Part shown: one piece after another, positions 1 to 11,284 of the stretch | How the letters are laid out: each line of letters starts with the position of its first letter | Position numbering within the stretch: the first letter of the stretch is position 1 | Source of the DNA: Apricaphanius iberus | Taxonomy: Eukaryota; Chordata; Actinopteri; Cyprinodontiformes; Aphaniidae | Length of the DNA: 64,000 nt | Assembly: GCA_028564705.1 (NCBI GenBank) | Contig: JAPXFQ010001301.1 | Location: 496,001 to 560,000, forward strand | Reading direction: 5' to 3' | Program-made: the position numbers and the translations under genes | The notes under the pieces: model-generated | What the model was told of the DNA's origin: nothing | Seen by the model: only the letters and a program-made list of their open reading frames with translations | Databases searched by the model: none

Positions 1-646
1 ATTGCTCATACTCCTTTTCATCTGCTAAGTAGCAAGCGTAGTGCAGCCATTATGAGTGCTGAGTGGCGTGTGCGTGGTTTTTATTTGGTCAGCTTAATGA
101 AGCTTTAGCCATGCGTTTGCCCCCTGGTGGTTGGCAGACTATTGGTTGAGGCAGTGTATGATGAAGAGGCTCGCATTTTGAATGTAAATATTGTTCACGA
201 TCAGGTTCATTTAATTGTGGCCACCAAAATTGTGATCACGATCAAAATTCGATTAATTGTGCAGCCCTATAACCCAATGGATCTTCTGTTTTAGGTTCTC
301 TTTTCCTCTTTCAGTTATGGTTCCTAATGAAAGGTCAGTTTCATCAATTATGCAGATTTGCTGTTAGCACCGTCAGGTTTCCAACCAGTCAACTATATTA
401 AACTGACCACTTCCAATTACTATCAATGGGCACACACAAACAGACATACACCCCAATATTATTTCCTTAACCGGTTACTATAGTATTGTATCAACAATCA
501 AACTTTATTTATAAAGTGCTTTTCAAACTATAAAGCTTCTTAAAGTGCTTTACAGATTAAAATGACCCCACAAACCCCACCCTTCCCAAACCCAAAATAA
601 TAACATCATCACAGCTATAACCATAACCCTCCCATCACCCCCCACC
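1..646. other. Intergenic left edge, no gene seen
   Basis: No open frame here resembles a known protein. The stretch holds the end of a hAT-like MITE (to about 271) and, near 490-560, a fragment resembling the 3' tail of an L2-type LINE (TTTATTTATAAAGTGCTTTT followed by AGTGCTTTACAG). The rest appears unremarkable. Confidence 0.5.
175..271. repeat. hAT-type MITE, terminal fragment
   Basis: The segment ends in ATTAATTGTGCAGCCCTA, the usual shape of the end of short non-autonomous hAT elements in fish. Alternating ATCACGATCAAAATTCGATT motifs precede it. The partner end lies outside the window or is lost, so no target-site duplication can be checked. Confidence 0.4.
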
Positions 647-1292
647 TGTCACATCTCCTGGGCTGGTGGGCAGGTCTCCTTTGTCCCTTCAGCAGCCTAA
701 TGAGGGTGGGCGTTCCTGATGTGCTTAAGCACCTGCCAGTAATTACCTGGAGTATAAAGGAGGCTGTAGGATGACTACTCCTCACCTGATGGTCCGACAT
801 GACTGGTAGCACACAGCCAGATCAAGTCCCTTCCAAGTAGCTGTTGGCATCAAGCCCCCTAAGTTGTGTTATGCAGTAACTTTCTGTACCATTCTTCCCA
901 AATCAAAGAAACACTCTTGAGTGCCAGCCTTCCCCCACAGCCTCTCCAACCTGCCCGCTCTCTGACATCCAAACCCACTCGAACCACCCTACCGAAGCCA
1001 TTCCAGGAGGACAACCTTCTAGCCACACTAACCATCAATTCAATTCAGTTTATTTATATAGCGCCATTTCACAACAGATGTCATCTCAAGGCACTTTACA
1101 AGAAGACTTATTACAATACTATGTTTAATTTAGGAATTAGAGAACCACAGAAGATTGCGTTGTGACTCCTCCTTCCCTCAAAACTCTAACACTCCTCTCT
1201 CCATTCTGAACAGAGCCCAGCACACTCCCGTCACCCTTAATCAAATGGAATAACTGATTACATCCTTACCTGTCTGTGAAGTTGGTTCTGCA
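647..1292 (+). mobile_element. 5' LTR of a Ty3/gypsy (Sushi-like) retrotransposon
   Basis: The LTR is placed by its position before a gag start and by its TG...CA limits (TGTCACATCTCC at 647, TTGGTTCTGCA ending at 1292). A TATA-like AGTATAAAGG lies at 751-760. Its last 30 bases or so reappear at 6052-6076 after the pol remnant, as expected for a second LTR end. A LINE tail has been inserted or captured near 1033-1111. The boundaries are inferred, since only the end of the other LTR remains. Confidence 0.5.
1033..1111 (-). repeat. L2-type LINE 3' tail fragment
   Basis: The plus strand reads TCAATTCAATTCAG, then TTTATTTATATAGCGCC and CACAACAGATGTCATCTCAA. This is the antisense of the same LINE 3' end seen in longer form at 20411-20710. 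Only the extreme 3' end is present, which is typical of 5'-truncated LINE copies. Confidence 0.6.
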
Positions 1293-1318
1293 TGTGGGTC
1301 CGGAGATTACCCTCGAAC

Positions 1319-1450
1319 ATGACGGAACCATCAGGCCAGTCGGATCCAGCAGGACCACCCCCTGGTCCAACTCCAGATCAATACAGCATCCTGGAAAAGC
1401 ATGAAGGCTTGCTAGGGACTCTCTTCAAGCAACAAAACCTCGCCTCTTAA
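1319..1450 (+). pseudogene. gypsy gag N-terminal remnant
   Basis: A 43-codon frame begins with ATG shortly after the LTR and ends in TAA at 1448-1450. It is proline-rich near the start (PAGPPPGPTPDQYS) and ends EGLLGTLFKQQNLAS, resembling the start of gag in Sushi-type gypsy elements. The rest of gag is missing or broken until 1705. A short uninterpreted stretch and a LINE tail separate the two pieces, so this copy cannot make a normal capsid protein. Confidence 0.45.
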
Positions 1451-1636
1451 CGTTTGGATCAATTGCCGGGCGTGATGCCGGAAATCAGTGACAAGCTGTC
1501 GGTGTTGGGCCAACCCCCTCATACAGCCGGTGTAGCAGCCCCGCCACCGGCAGCGCCATCACTGCTGCCCACTTCTGTTTGCTTCTGGGATGTTGCCTCG
1601 AACACCCATCCACCCACCCACCCAAAGACAAAAGAC

Positions 1637-1700
1637 ATTAAATGAAATTTCCCATGTGTGGGACTAATAAAGGTTTTATCTATCTTATCTAATCTATCTA
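1637..1700 (+). repeat. LINE (Rex1/CR1-like) 3' tail inside gag
   Basis: The segment reads AAATTTCCCATGTGTGGGAC, then TAATAAAGG and degenerate TATCT repeats, a common 3' tail of 5'-truncated fish LINEs. Related tails occur at 9913-9963 (minus strand) and 28618-28660 (plus strand). It lies inside the gag remnant and so is younger than the gypsy element. Confidence 0.5.
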
Positions 1701-1704
1701 GACC

Positions 1705-2001
1705 CTAGAGGACCTGATTTCACTGGGTATTTGCATTGATAATCCAATTAGAGAGCGTTCTCGTGATAAACGACAAACAACTTTCCATCCTTCATTTCCT
1801 CATTTCCTGTGTAAAGACCGGGGTTCACCATCTACTTACCCAGTCCATCCAACAAAGGAACCAATGCAAATCGGACGTGCTCGCTTGTCCCCAAAAGAAA
1901 GACAGGGCCGGATGGAGAACCGGGCTTGCCTGTATTGTGGGGAACTAGGTCATTTCATCGCCGCCTGTCTGGTTCGACTAAAAGGCAGAGCCCACCCGTA
2001 G
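1705..2001 (+). pseudogene. gypsy gag C-terminal remnant with zinc knuckle
   Basis: This is an open frame of 98 codons to the TAG at 1999-2001. It carries EPMQIGRARLSPKERQ followed by a CCHC zinc knuckle, CLYCGELGHFIAAC (Cys-X2-Cys-X4-His-X4-Cys), the nucleic-acid-binding motif of retroelement nucleocapsids. Sushi-like gypsy elements have exactly this order, with the knuckle just before the end of gag. The following protease frame is offset by -1 and overlaps this one (1926-2001), which agrees with known -1 frameshifting in this clade. The frame begins right after the LINE tail, so its 5' part is lost. Confidence 0.65.
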
Positions 2002-2372
2002 CCACGGGAATACTGGTGGGTAGTTGCAAGAACCCTCTTTTCCGTTTAACACTTTCTGGTTCTATTTTTCTTAACCAAGGCTCCTTTCCTGTTTCCACAC
2101 TCATTGATTCTGGTTGTGAGCAAAATCTAATTGATGATAATCTGGTTAAACAACTTGGTGTCTCCACAGTCCCCATGTCTTCCCCTGTCTGTGTTACTGA
2201 TTTGGATGGTAATCCTCTTCCCCTGATCACTCATACAACTGAACCTTTGGAACTAAATATTTCTGTAAATCATCGTGAAAAACTAACGTTCTTTGTGTTT
2301 CCTTCTCCTCAGTCTCCCCTGGTTCTGGGCTACCCCTGGCTGATTAAACATAGCCCGCAATTGAATTGGTAG
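1926..2372 (+). pseudogene. gypsy pol: aspartic protease region
   Basis: The frame encodes a retropepsin-like domain. The active-site triad appears as LIDSGCEQNLID, in which DSG replaces the usual DTG/DSG loop of gypsy proteases. SPLVLGYPWLIKHSP follows, matching the C-terminal flap/ILG-type motif in Sushi elements. An in-frame TAG at 2370-2372 truncates the product, and the same frame continues downstream as reverse transcriptase, so the stop is a disabling mutation. It is expected to be a fossil. Confidence 0.65.
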
Positions 2373-2877
2373 GAGGAACGGATTGACTTCTTGAGCCCGT
2401 TCTGCCACGCTACCTGTCTTCAAGCTGCCTTTGTTTCCACGTCTCCTGACTCTAAGGATAATCCTGACCTCTCAAATGTTCCACCTGAGTACCACGATTT
2501 AAAATCTGTATTCAGGAGAACCAAGGCCCTCTCATTTCCTGCCCACCGCCCCTACGAATGTGTCATAGATCTGTCTCCAGGTGCTACCCTGCCTTCAAGT
2601 CGACTTTACAATCTGTCTAAACCTGAACAAAAAAGTATGGAGAAGTATATTAATGAATCCCTGCCTGCAGGCATCATCCGGCAATCGACCTCTCCTGACC
2701 CCGAAAAGGTTAAAGCAGTTCTGGACTGGCCAATTCCATCCACAAGAAAGGATCGTCAACATTTTTTTGGGCTTTGCCAATTTCTATCGGCGTTTTGTCC
2801 AGAACTACAGCCAGATTGCTGCCGCTCTATTGGCCCTTACCTCAACTAAGAGAGCTTTTCTCTGATCTCCTGAGGCA
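2373..2877 (+). pseudogene. gypsy pol: reverse transcriptase remnant
   Basis: After the stop at 2370 the same frame continues with the N-terminal RT connector ([20 protein letters not shown], then [20 protein letters not shown]). It then jumps from GIIRQSTSP directly to [14 protein letters not shown], so the central palm with the YxDD catalytic motif is deleted. A frame change follows, and the next frame reads [20 protein letters not shown], the thumb/connection segment. The fragment is cut at 2877 by the GC-rich insert and resumes at 5679. It has several independent lesions and cannot function. Confidence 0.7.
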
Positions 2878-2897
2878 GAAAGTGCTTTGAAGATGTT

Positions 2898-5678
2898 TTT
2901 ATTTTTTATGAAAAATCTTTATTAATGATTACTGTGGGTTCAATTTCCTGACGTCATGGACACTAAACCGAGACAAAAAGGGAGAAAGGAAGAAGGTGAA
3001 GAAAAGAAACCGGACCAGCAGAGGCGCGAACTGACGACACAAGACAGGGAGGCAAACAAAGAACACAAGAAAACATCCCAGTCCTCCACCTCTGCCGGAC
3101 GGCAGAGAAACAGTAATACAAAACAAAAACAACAAACTGTACAGAACCAAACCAATAGTTCGGATCTAGTAGAATAAACTAAGAATTACACAATCACTAC
3201 ACACAAACATTATTAATTGAACATATATACATAATGTTACTGGTAAGCACCGTGTGAACTAACTAGTCAAATGATGATAACCTCTAGCTTAGAGATATGC
3301 CGCCCGTCCACACCATGTCCCCACACCTATGTGTGTGCGAGCATGCAGGTCGGAATAAGGTTTCCCCAAGCAAGTGATTGATAGCTGGTGTAAGGAACCG
3401 TCAATCCGTCCTACAGGAATCGACACAGACATGGAGGAGGCAAGAGATGTATGCATCCAGGGTCCCACAGAGTACAGAGGCCACAGGCGGATCAGCGCAG
3501 GGTCGATCACCCACCAAAAGAGGAACAGATGGAAGCCCCAGGGGAACACCCACCAGCCGCAATGCTGGGGCCCGATAGATCACAGTGACGAGCCCACGGG
3601 CTCCGCCGAAAACCGGCTACGCCAGGACGGGCCCGGGTCAGGATCCGGAGGCCACGGGGACCAGGGGCACCCCGCCCCCCAGTGGGGCCCCAACCAGGGA
3701 CCAGCCGACAAGGGCCCCCCCCCCGCCGCCGCAGGCAAGGGGGATCCGCAGCCAACCGACGGACAACACACGCCGCCGCCACGCCATTTGCCGTCCCACG
3801 CAAACCCATTGCCAACAACCCGTCGCCGCCCCCACTACTACCCCACATGCCAGGTCGCCACAGCAAGAGAGTCAACAGCGTATGTAACTCCGCTCCCCAG
3901 CCGCGCCCAGCTGGCAACCTGTGACATCCAATCTTCCAGCTCCGTGGTCCAATCCCTCCCCACGCAGGCGCTCATTAGATAAGGGGTCCCAGGCTATGCC
4001 GAACAGCCCCCCCTAGGTGAACAACCACCAGCAAAGTCTCTGGAACCGGCAGAGGCCTGTGCTGCCCGGCACGGTTTCCCCACACCCGACCACCGACGGC
4101 ACCAAACCTACCTACAACCCCGCACACCCCCATAAGAGGTGCCCCAGTCAATCCAAGGAGGACATCGGCCCGAAAAAGCGGCCGCCCGACACACCGGACC
4201 ACCCAGGACCCGCCCGACATGCACCCGGACCGAGCCGGGCCGCAACCGGGACCCCCAGCCCCAGGCATCGAGAGTCATCATCAACCAGCGGGCAGGAGCA
4301 ACCATCACCGACGGGGAGTGACGGGGAGGGAAGAAGATGCATCAGGCCAGAGAGCAGCCAAACACCCAACCTGACAGGTAGACATAGACAGACAGAGACA
4401 CTCATACTTACCCTCCCTCTCATGCGTACACATTCTTACAAATACAGGACATACGAAAAAAGGACGCTATACACTCATTCATACCCCCCATACGTACACT
4501 ATACTCCATACTCCCAGGCCCAGGGACAGACGCCCCAATAGAGCACCCTGCCCCTGCACCCAGGAGACAGACCCCTTTGCCCACCAGGATGGGGACAAGC
4601 AGACCGCCAAGGCCCCCACACCGGCAAGAGCAGCCCACCAGCCCAGGACCCCGACCAGACGGCCTGATGTTCTACCCGGGCTCCGACCCCTGATGGTCCA
4701 ACGGACAGGGGTGTGGAAAGACCCCCCAGCCTCTCTCCCTCTTCTGTCCCTGCGCCTCCCCCCGCTCAATGTGGTGTTGTTGCGTGTTGTTCTAATGTGC
4801 ACTTAAAACAGAGGGGTGGGACATGGGAATACTGCCGGGTACCTCCATCTCCCCCCCCGGGCCCTCAGTGTCTAGATGCGTTTAAACAGTGGGTGCCGGC
4901 ACCACAGGCGGGGCCCCACAACGGGCCCCTATAGGGGGCCCCCCATGAGGGGTCCCGCCCCCAGCGCCAATGCGCCACACCGCCAGGTCCCTACATGTGC
5001 GTTCCATGTAAATGTTGCAAGTGTAAGTTTCTAAGTTGCTCAATAAAATCCCGTGACTCAGGCGCGCCACCCCCCTCAGGGTAAGCGTGAATGAACGGAA
5101 GTCTGCCAACTCTCTGCAACCCCAGTGACGGCCCAGTACGTCCCAAGGCCTTGTGAATGGTAGAATGAAGGAGCAGGTGGACAGAGGCATGGGAATGGGG
5201 AGAAAATAACTGGGGTGACCATTGCCAACCCCAGGGAGCCAGCTCCCCTGCTGACTCCAATAGGCACCCCCGTTCGGCCCGATCCACCAGGGGTGGGAGG
5301 CCCCAGCAAGTCCAGTCGGGGCCCACGGCAGCGGTACCCCCGAGCCCCATGGGGGCCCCGGCAATCCACCAGCCCCCATGCCAGGGGCATACCTAAATCC
5401 TTCCCAACATTCACATTGCTAACAAAACACATGTCACTAGACACCCAGGTTGAGTTAAGCCCCCCCTCCCCCTCAACGCCCTCCCCCCTCCCGTCCCAAG
5501 CGCACCCCGTTAAAAAGAGTGCCTGTGCTAGATGGTAAAAAGCCTCCCCGCCAATAAGAGACGCCCCAGGCACCGCCAGCGTCCGAGGGCCCCCGCGCCG
5601 AGGCCGGAACCCGGAGCACCACCGACTCGGGTACCCCGGACACGTCGCGCCAGGCCCGTGAGCAGACCGAAGTCTGAA
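2898..5678 (-). mobile_element. GC-rich retroposed insert, unclassified, with 20-bp TSD
   Basis: The insert splits the gypsy pol gene. The 20 bases at 2878-2897 are repeated exactly at 5679-5698, and removing the insert plus one copy restores the pol reading frame (…ESALKMLKEKY…). The left edge is T-rich; read on the minus strand the insert ends AATAAAGATTTTTCATAAAA, a polyadenylation-like 3' end. A long target-site duplication with an A-rich end points to target-primed reverse transcription of a minus-strand-sense RNA. The body is strongly GC-rich with many overlapping open frames but none that I recognise, so these are probably composition artefacts. It may be the 3' UTR of a LINE or a non-coding retroposon; the source is unknown. 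Confidence 0.75.
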
Positions 5679-5698
5679 GAAAGTGCTTTGAAGATGTT

Positions 5699-6051
5699 AA
5701 AAGAGAAGTATGCTCATGCTCCCATTCTGTCACAGCCTGATCCTACTAAACAGTTCATTCTCAAGGTTGACCCTCAGAATTGGGAGCTGGAACTGTTTTG
5801 TCACAGATCTCTAGTGTTGACGGGAAGTTACATCCGTGTGCCTTTTTTTCATGCCGTCTCTCCCTCGCTGAGAGAAATTATGATGTTGGGGATCGAGAGC
5901 TCCTTGCTATAAAACTTGCATTGGAGGAGTGGAGGCATTGGTTTTAGGGGTCTGACAGGCCGATAGTCATTTGGACAGATCATAAGAATCTGTCATACCT
6001 TCAGGAAGCTAAACGTTTAAATCCTAGACAATTTCGATAAACTTTGTTTTT
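5699..6051 (+). pseudogene. gypsy pol: RNase H remnant
   Basis: This continues the pol gene interrupted at 2877. It reads SALKMLKEKYAHAPILSQPD then [13 protein letters not shown], the start of the RNase H domain. After small frame changes, [20 protein letters not shown] follows, a very conserved segment before the integrase in Sushi/gypsy elements. The frame breaks right after it and the integrase is missing; the sequence passes at 6052 into what looks like the end of an LTR. An internal deletion has therefore removed the 3' half of pol. Confidence 0.7.
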
Positions 6052-6076
6052 TCCTTACCTGTCTGTGAAGTTGGTT
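6052..6076 (+). repeat. gypsy 3' LTR terminal remnant
   Basis: These 25 bases are identical to 1263-1287 at the end of the proposed 5' LTR (core CCTTACCTGTCTGTGAAG). They follow directly after the RNase H fragment, so the element lost integrase and most of the 3' LTR. Alternatively the match could mark a microhomology-mediated deletion. Confidence 0.55.
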
Positions 6077-6345
6077 CACACCACCCCAACCCAACCCATG
6101 CACACACACAAATAAACGCAACAGTAAACAAAAGCAAAAAGGGGGTGAATGCAGATGAGCCAGGAACCGCCATCATGGGAAGCATCTGTATCGGCAGCAG
6201 CAGAACATCAGCAGCAGCCAAGGCACTGACCCAGGGAACCCAGAGGAGGGAGGGCTGGTAACCCCGCCTCCACCCAAGCACCACCTGGAGAGCACCCAGG
6301 CAGCCACAGCTGACCACTGCTCCCGATGCAGAGGGCCCCCACAGA
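6077..6345. repeat. GC/CA-rich dispersed repeat fragment
   Basis: The stretch has a CA-rich start (CACACACACAAATAAACGCA) and a GC-rich body with AGCAGCAGCAGAACATCAGC, unlike the AT-rich flanks. A related CA-rich start occurs near 19340. It resembles the untranslated part of a fish LINE, but I could not assign it. Confidence 0.35.
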
Positions 6346-6640
6346 GGAAACGCTGGAACGAAGATTAAAATAAGAGGTTAAAATAGAAAATAAACAGTGG
6401 ATAATGAGATTTAGTAGGAAAATATTAATGAAAATGTTAAGAATGATAGCATTTTAAATTATAAACTATAAAGCAATGACAAGATATGATCATGTTCTTT
6501 AGGTGATAAAAACCTGTTTTAATAATATTTTTAATGTGTGGAATAAAAGTCGAGGGCTCAGAGTCAAAAATCAAACCCAGACTCTTCAAGTCTGTTAAAT
6601 ACAATAAATGACTTCATAAAACCACTTTTTAATTTTTATA

Positions 6641-6686
<46 letters not shown>

Positions 6687-8891
6687 ATTGATCATAAATT
6701 TGAGCCTTTTGTTTTCCTTTGTCCCTTTGTGTAGTTAAAATGATGTCCACTTTTAAAACTCTTTTAAAGACCCACTTTTTAGTTTGGTGTTCAACTCAGC
6801 ATTAGAGGTTTCTTTGGATTTATTGTGTTTTTGATATTTTTGTATTTTTATGAGCACTTTTAATACTTCAGCTTTACGTGTCGTTTTATGCACCTGCAGT
6901 TGTAATGTAGTAAATCTCTGTATTTAAAAAAAAAAAAAAAAATCATCCTGTGTAAAGCACTTTTGTCAAGTTTTATTGTTAATGGAAAATGCCATATAAA
7001 TACATTTGGTTTGTATTGGCTAAATTAAAAAACAACTATTTTGTAATTGAAGGGTTTGAAATGTGAAAATAGAGCATGTCCCATTTTTTTTTTAGAGATG
7101 TTTTAATCAAACGTTTTATTTCTGTTTCAGAGAAAAAGGATCATAGATACTGAGTTTTTTTTTTTTGTCTTTAAGTTAAAAGCTTCTTTCCCCTGCTCAT
7201 GTCACTTTCACAGCATGACTGCTTCAAAGCATGTGTGACAGGGGTCTCCACTACTGGGCAAACCTCCAAAAGCACCAATTCAAGGTGTCATGTGGCATCA
7301 ATGGCTGAGTAAATTAATCCTGACATTCAGTTACAAGGCTTCCCTAATGTTTAAGGAGATTGCCTGTCGTTTTAGAGCCAGTGTCTATGTAACACTTATT
7401 CTTTTTTTCTTCTTCATGTGTTTGTTTCATAAATGCAGAGTTTTACAGATATTCATAAAGAATAGGGCAGTAAAAGCAAAGCAGTTTGGAAAAACCGAAA
7501 CTCTTATTGTTGTATATCAGTTTAACTGCCATCTCTATGTTTATTGATTTAAAAATGTTTTATATTTCATATATTTAATAAATCTAATAGCCTAGTATGA
7601 AGATTTCATTTACAGACATTTCCATATTATTTTGCACGATGGGGCTCATTATCCATTGCACAACAATATCGTGCTATTTTATTAATTTGGTGCCAGCCTA
7701 TCAGAGTGCTGGTTAGAATGTGGAGATATGTAACTGTAGCTGTGGTTATATGTAAGTAGCTTTGCTCTGGTTGGATCATTAAGCAGGGCCCACTCATCTT
7801 ATGCCTATGGCTTCATCACATCAGTTTAGTGGTGATCTGGTCTGAAACAGCTTTAGCTGTAGTTGAAATGTTGCACATTTTTACCCTGTTTTACTGGAGA
7901 CAGCAACTACCACTCAAGGTTTTCCATGTACATATGGATACCATGCCTGGCCTTAGGTTGCTTGTGATTTGTAGGTAGGAAACTGCGAAAGACGGGGAGT
8001 ATGGAGCGCATTGATTTCAAGATTGGGAGAAGGGTGAATCCTTCCAACGAAGTTGTTCTGCTTACTTACAGACCAAAAGAGGTGGGAAGGGTTTCAGACT
8101 GCAAGTTGATGCAGCATAGCTCTGTTGGGATGGTTTAGCTGGAGCGCCTAAATAACAACAACTCCTATGTTTCAGACTGTGGAGAACGATGGGACGGACG
8201 GAAGGACTGATATTTTGATGAGTTGCTTTGTGAAAGGTAAAATGGTTCGGAAAATACTCCTGACTTGGTGCTTGTATTTGGAACTGATTTGAATCAATTG
8301 CAGTAATTTTACTTTTTCTGGAGTAGACAAGATTCCACATATAATCAGATGATATTTTTTGTGAATTGGTGCAATATAAGTAAACTAGACTAAATTGACT
8401 TGAAATGCTTTCATTTGTGATTGTTGCTTCAAAACACGGGACAATAAAATTTTCATATTTATTTAAAACAAATAATAAAAATCATTTAGAACTAATATTA
8501 TGTATCATGTTTGACTGGGACCAAAGTAACCTAAAAAAAACATGGAAGTTCATTAACTCTTCATCTGTTGAGAAGATAATTTAAGTAAAAGAAAACTACA
8601 TGTAATATGAAAGCTGGTCTTATGTCCAGTACTGACGATTAAATTGAGTTAGGATTCTGGTGTTGGTCAGGAACTGGTAATAGGTAAGGAAGGGCAAATA
8701 TTTGGGTTAGGCCTGAAATTTAATACAATGTTCTGGGAAGGATATTTGTGCAAATATGTGTGTTTTTATCAGCACAAAAGCTGAATGCCGTTGCTGGCTT
8801 CGCTATGGAAACCGAACACGGCAACATCTTCATTCATTGCTTGTCACAGAAATCCGACACGCCACTTTATGTCAGTGCTGGAAATGAGCTG

Positions 8892-8893
<2 letters not shown>
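6346..8893. other. AT-rich intergenic stretch
   Basis: No gene was recognised. A (TA)n microsatellite lies at 6644-6681. At about 6735-7015 there is a LINE-like 3' end (GTAAAGCACTTTTGTCAAG, then CCATATAAATACATTTGG). The rest appears unique and non-coding, with short frames only. Confidence 0.5.
6644..6681. repeat. (TA)n microsatellite
   Basis: An uninterrupted TA dinucleotide run of about 38 bases. Confidence 0.95.
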
Positions 8894-8937
<44 letters not shown>

Positions 8938-8957
8938 GGTGTGTGTGTGTGTGTGTA
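8894..8957. repeat. (TG)n microsatellite
   Basis: A TG run of about 64 bases with a single interruption near 8933-8939 (GTGCGTGGGTG). Confidence 0.95.
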
Positions 8958-9912
8958 TGAGACAGTATCCTGTCATGGTCATCAGTCTTCTGCTTCTGCA
9001 GGTGCTCCAAATTATGTCACACTGAGTGCTGTGAAAATTGTTACGTGTGTGTGTTCGCACGTGTGTTTGGACTTTTGTGTTGAATATCAAGAATTAATTA
9101 TGGGTTGAGGACATTTTTGCAGATGGACAGATTTTATGGCATGTCCTCATTTTGTAAAAAAGTATTTTGGAGTTTATGCAATTCCAAACTTTTGGCCAGG
9201 TTTCACCTCTGTCGGTTGGAGGCTTTATACTGCTGTAGTAGAGAAGAAATATGGATACTCCAAAAGACATGTCAGTCTGTGGTCTTTGGTGTCCTGGGGT
9301 GCTGGGCAGGGTTTTGCTCTGGTTCAGGTGCCAGCACATCATAAGGCTGTCACTAAGGAAGACAATGGCTCAATGCATGTGTTGTTGTTTTTTGTATCAG
9401 TTTTTAAACAAAAAAAGAAATAACTGCATTTTCTTTTAGCTTGTTTTTCTTTGCAGTTGAGATATATTTTTCTCTGTAATTTTGGTCTAAAAAAACTTTT
9501 TTTAAACAATTTGTGTATTCTGATTTTCCAAATATGTACAAAAAGCCACACAACTATAACAAACCAAACAAAATGAAACAAGAAATAATTTAAAATAATA
9601 AAAACAAAAAGGAAAGAGCTGAGCACATATTCCTCTCACAGTGCACAGTGCTTCACTATTACCAATATCTCCAATAAGTTTGTGAGAGCAAGGCAGGTGT
9701 CAGGTTAAGGGATGTATTTAAGAGGGATCACAGTCCTGTTGAGTTAGAGGGTCCAAAAATGGGTACCAGATGTATTAAAAAGACTTTTGTTTCTCCATCA
9801 TATCATATCTCTCCATGTGCATCACCAAAGTTATTTCAAGAGACATCCAGCTTCGGACAAGATGGCGGAAAAACCTTCATACAACTTATCTGAGAATTAC
9901 TTGTGTTTGATA
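8958..9912. other. Non-coding stretch
   Basis: No recognised gene or repeat. A plus-strand open frame of 95 codons at 9136-9423 has no motif I know and ends in a lysine run encoded by poly-A, so I do not call it a gene. Confidence 0.4.
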
Positions 9913-9963
9913 ATAGAATAGGATAATGAAATATCCTTTATTAGTCCACAGAGGAAAAATTTG
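9913..9963 (-). repeat. LINE (Rex1/CR1-like) 3' tail
   Basis: The plus strand reads ATATCCTTTATTAGTCCACA followed by GAGGAAAAATTT, the antisense of the CTGTGGACTAATAAAGGATA tail seen in related forms at 1637-1700 and 28618-28660. Confidence 0.5.
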
Positions 9964-9974
9964 ACTGTAAAAAC

Positions 9975-10265
9975 TAGGGATGCACCGATACTGATACTGG
10001 TATCTGGGCCGATACAGTTCTTTTGTACTGTACCGGTATTAGGTAAAGTTAAACGATACTTAAAATGTGGAAACTCTGCAATAACTTCACAGAAAATTTT
10101 ATTTCTCATTTGAAATTTTAATTTTGTGATCAATTTTATAAATCTTTTTTTATCTAACTCACAATCATTTGTTGTAACAAGAAGAGAAGAAAATAAAACC
10201 TCTTTCAGTTCATTGCATATTTTTGTGTGGTAGAAGTGCTCAGATCCAAGTATCTGTATTGTATC
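9975..10265. repeat. hAT-type MITE copy, truncated
   Basis: It starts with TAGGGATGCACCGATACTGA, the terminus of the element at 54897-55418, and shares internal text with 44646-44950 (GTTAAACGATACTTAAAATG). The opposite terminus is not found, so this copy is truncated or rearranged. Confidence 0.55.
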
Positions 10266-11284
10266 GGAGGAAGGAGGGATTCTTTCTCTATTTTCTAGTG
10301 ATCAGATCAAGTTAATGGAACAGAATATATATCAGAATCTATTAGAAATTAGATTCTCTTAGTGATTAGATGTTTATCCTTTACTCTTTACTTTCCGACT
10401 TTGCATGATGACCTGGTAAAAGAAAATACATTCCAACAGAATTTTCGGTGGCTTAACTTCCTCTTTGTCTTGAAACATCCCTTAAAGCTGAGGTATTTGA
10501 AAATATGTTCAGCTGTGTGTGTGTGTATGTTTCTCCATTAATTATTCTGATTTTTTGCCTATTTTATTAGATCTTTTAGCTACTCTGGACCACTGAGGTT
10601 GTCACTGGAAATGAAGCCAGGATTGGAGTAATTTGTTTGGTGATTTTGGTCAACATTTCATTCATTTGGAATGTAGAAAAGAAAGCAGTATTTTATTTTT
10701 ATTTACCACAAGCACCCAGGAGGACTCTTAGTTATAGCGGATGTCTGAGGTTTATAGAGTGAAGAGGAACTGTGAGAACACAGTGCCTTGTGGTTTTCAT
10801 GTGCTGCTGATCACCGTCTTAGACACAAAATCTTGCAGTCTCACAATGCTGGGTTTGATAGGTAGTCATAACTAGGTGGTTGTTTAGGTGTAAACCAGGA
10901 ATTTATGGACCTTCACACAGAATAGCTCAATCTTTTGAAGAGTACTGGAAAAATCTAAGTAAATAATGGATGTCTTTTTACAGAGCAGGATGTTCTCACC
11001 ATTAAAGGTTACAGTGCATTGCAGGTGCATCATACAAAAGCCAAATGTTCAGTACTTCTTGTATGTTGATTTTAACAAGGCTATATAGCATCAAACTTGG
11101 AATGCTTTGAGCACCTTAATTTGAACATTGGAAAACAATAAAGATGTACATGTGTTAGAGATCTCATTTACTGGTGTTTTTAATTTTTCTGCCGTCTAAG
11201 TTGGTTTCTGTGACAAAAATCCTTCCACTCTCCTTTTTCGGTGTATTTCAGTTAAGCGCAGCAGTAGGCAGAGAAGAAAGTGCA
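10266..11284. other. Non-coding stretch
   Basis: No gene, RNA gene or repeat recognised here. Confidence 0.4.

Noticed and set aside
3507..5573. Many overlapping long open frames on both strands in the GC-rich insert
   Set aside because: They overlap in several frames, have very high Gly/Pro/Arg content expected from GC-rich DNA, and no motif is recognised. Treated as composition artefacts.
9136..9423. Open frame of 95 codons as a possible small gene
   Set aside because: No recognisable domain, no splice or promoter context, ends in a poly-Lys run from an A-rich stretch.
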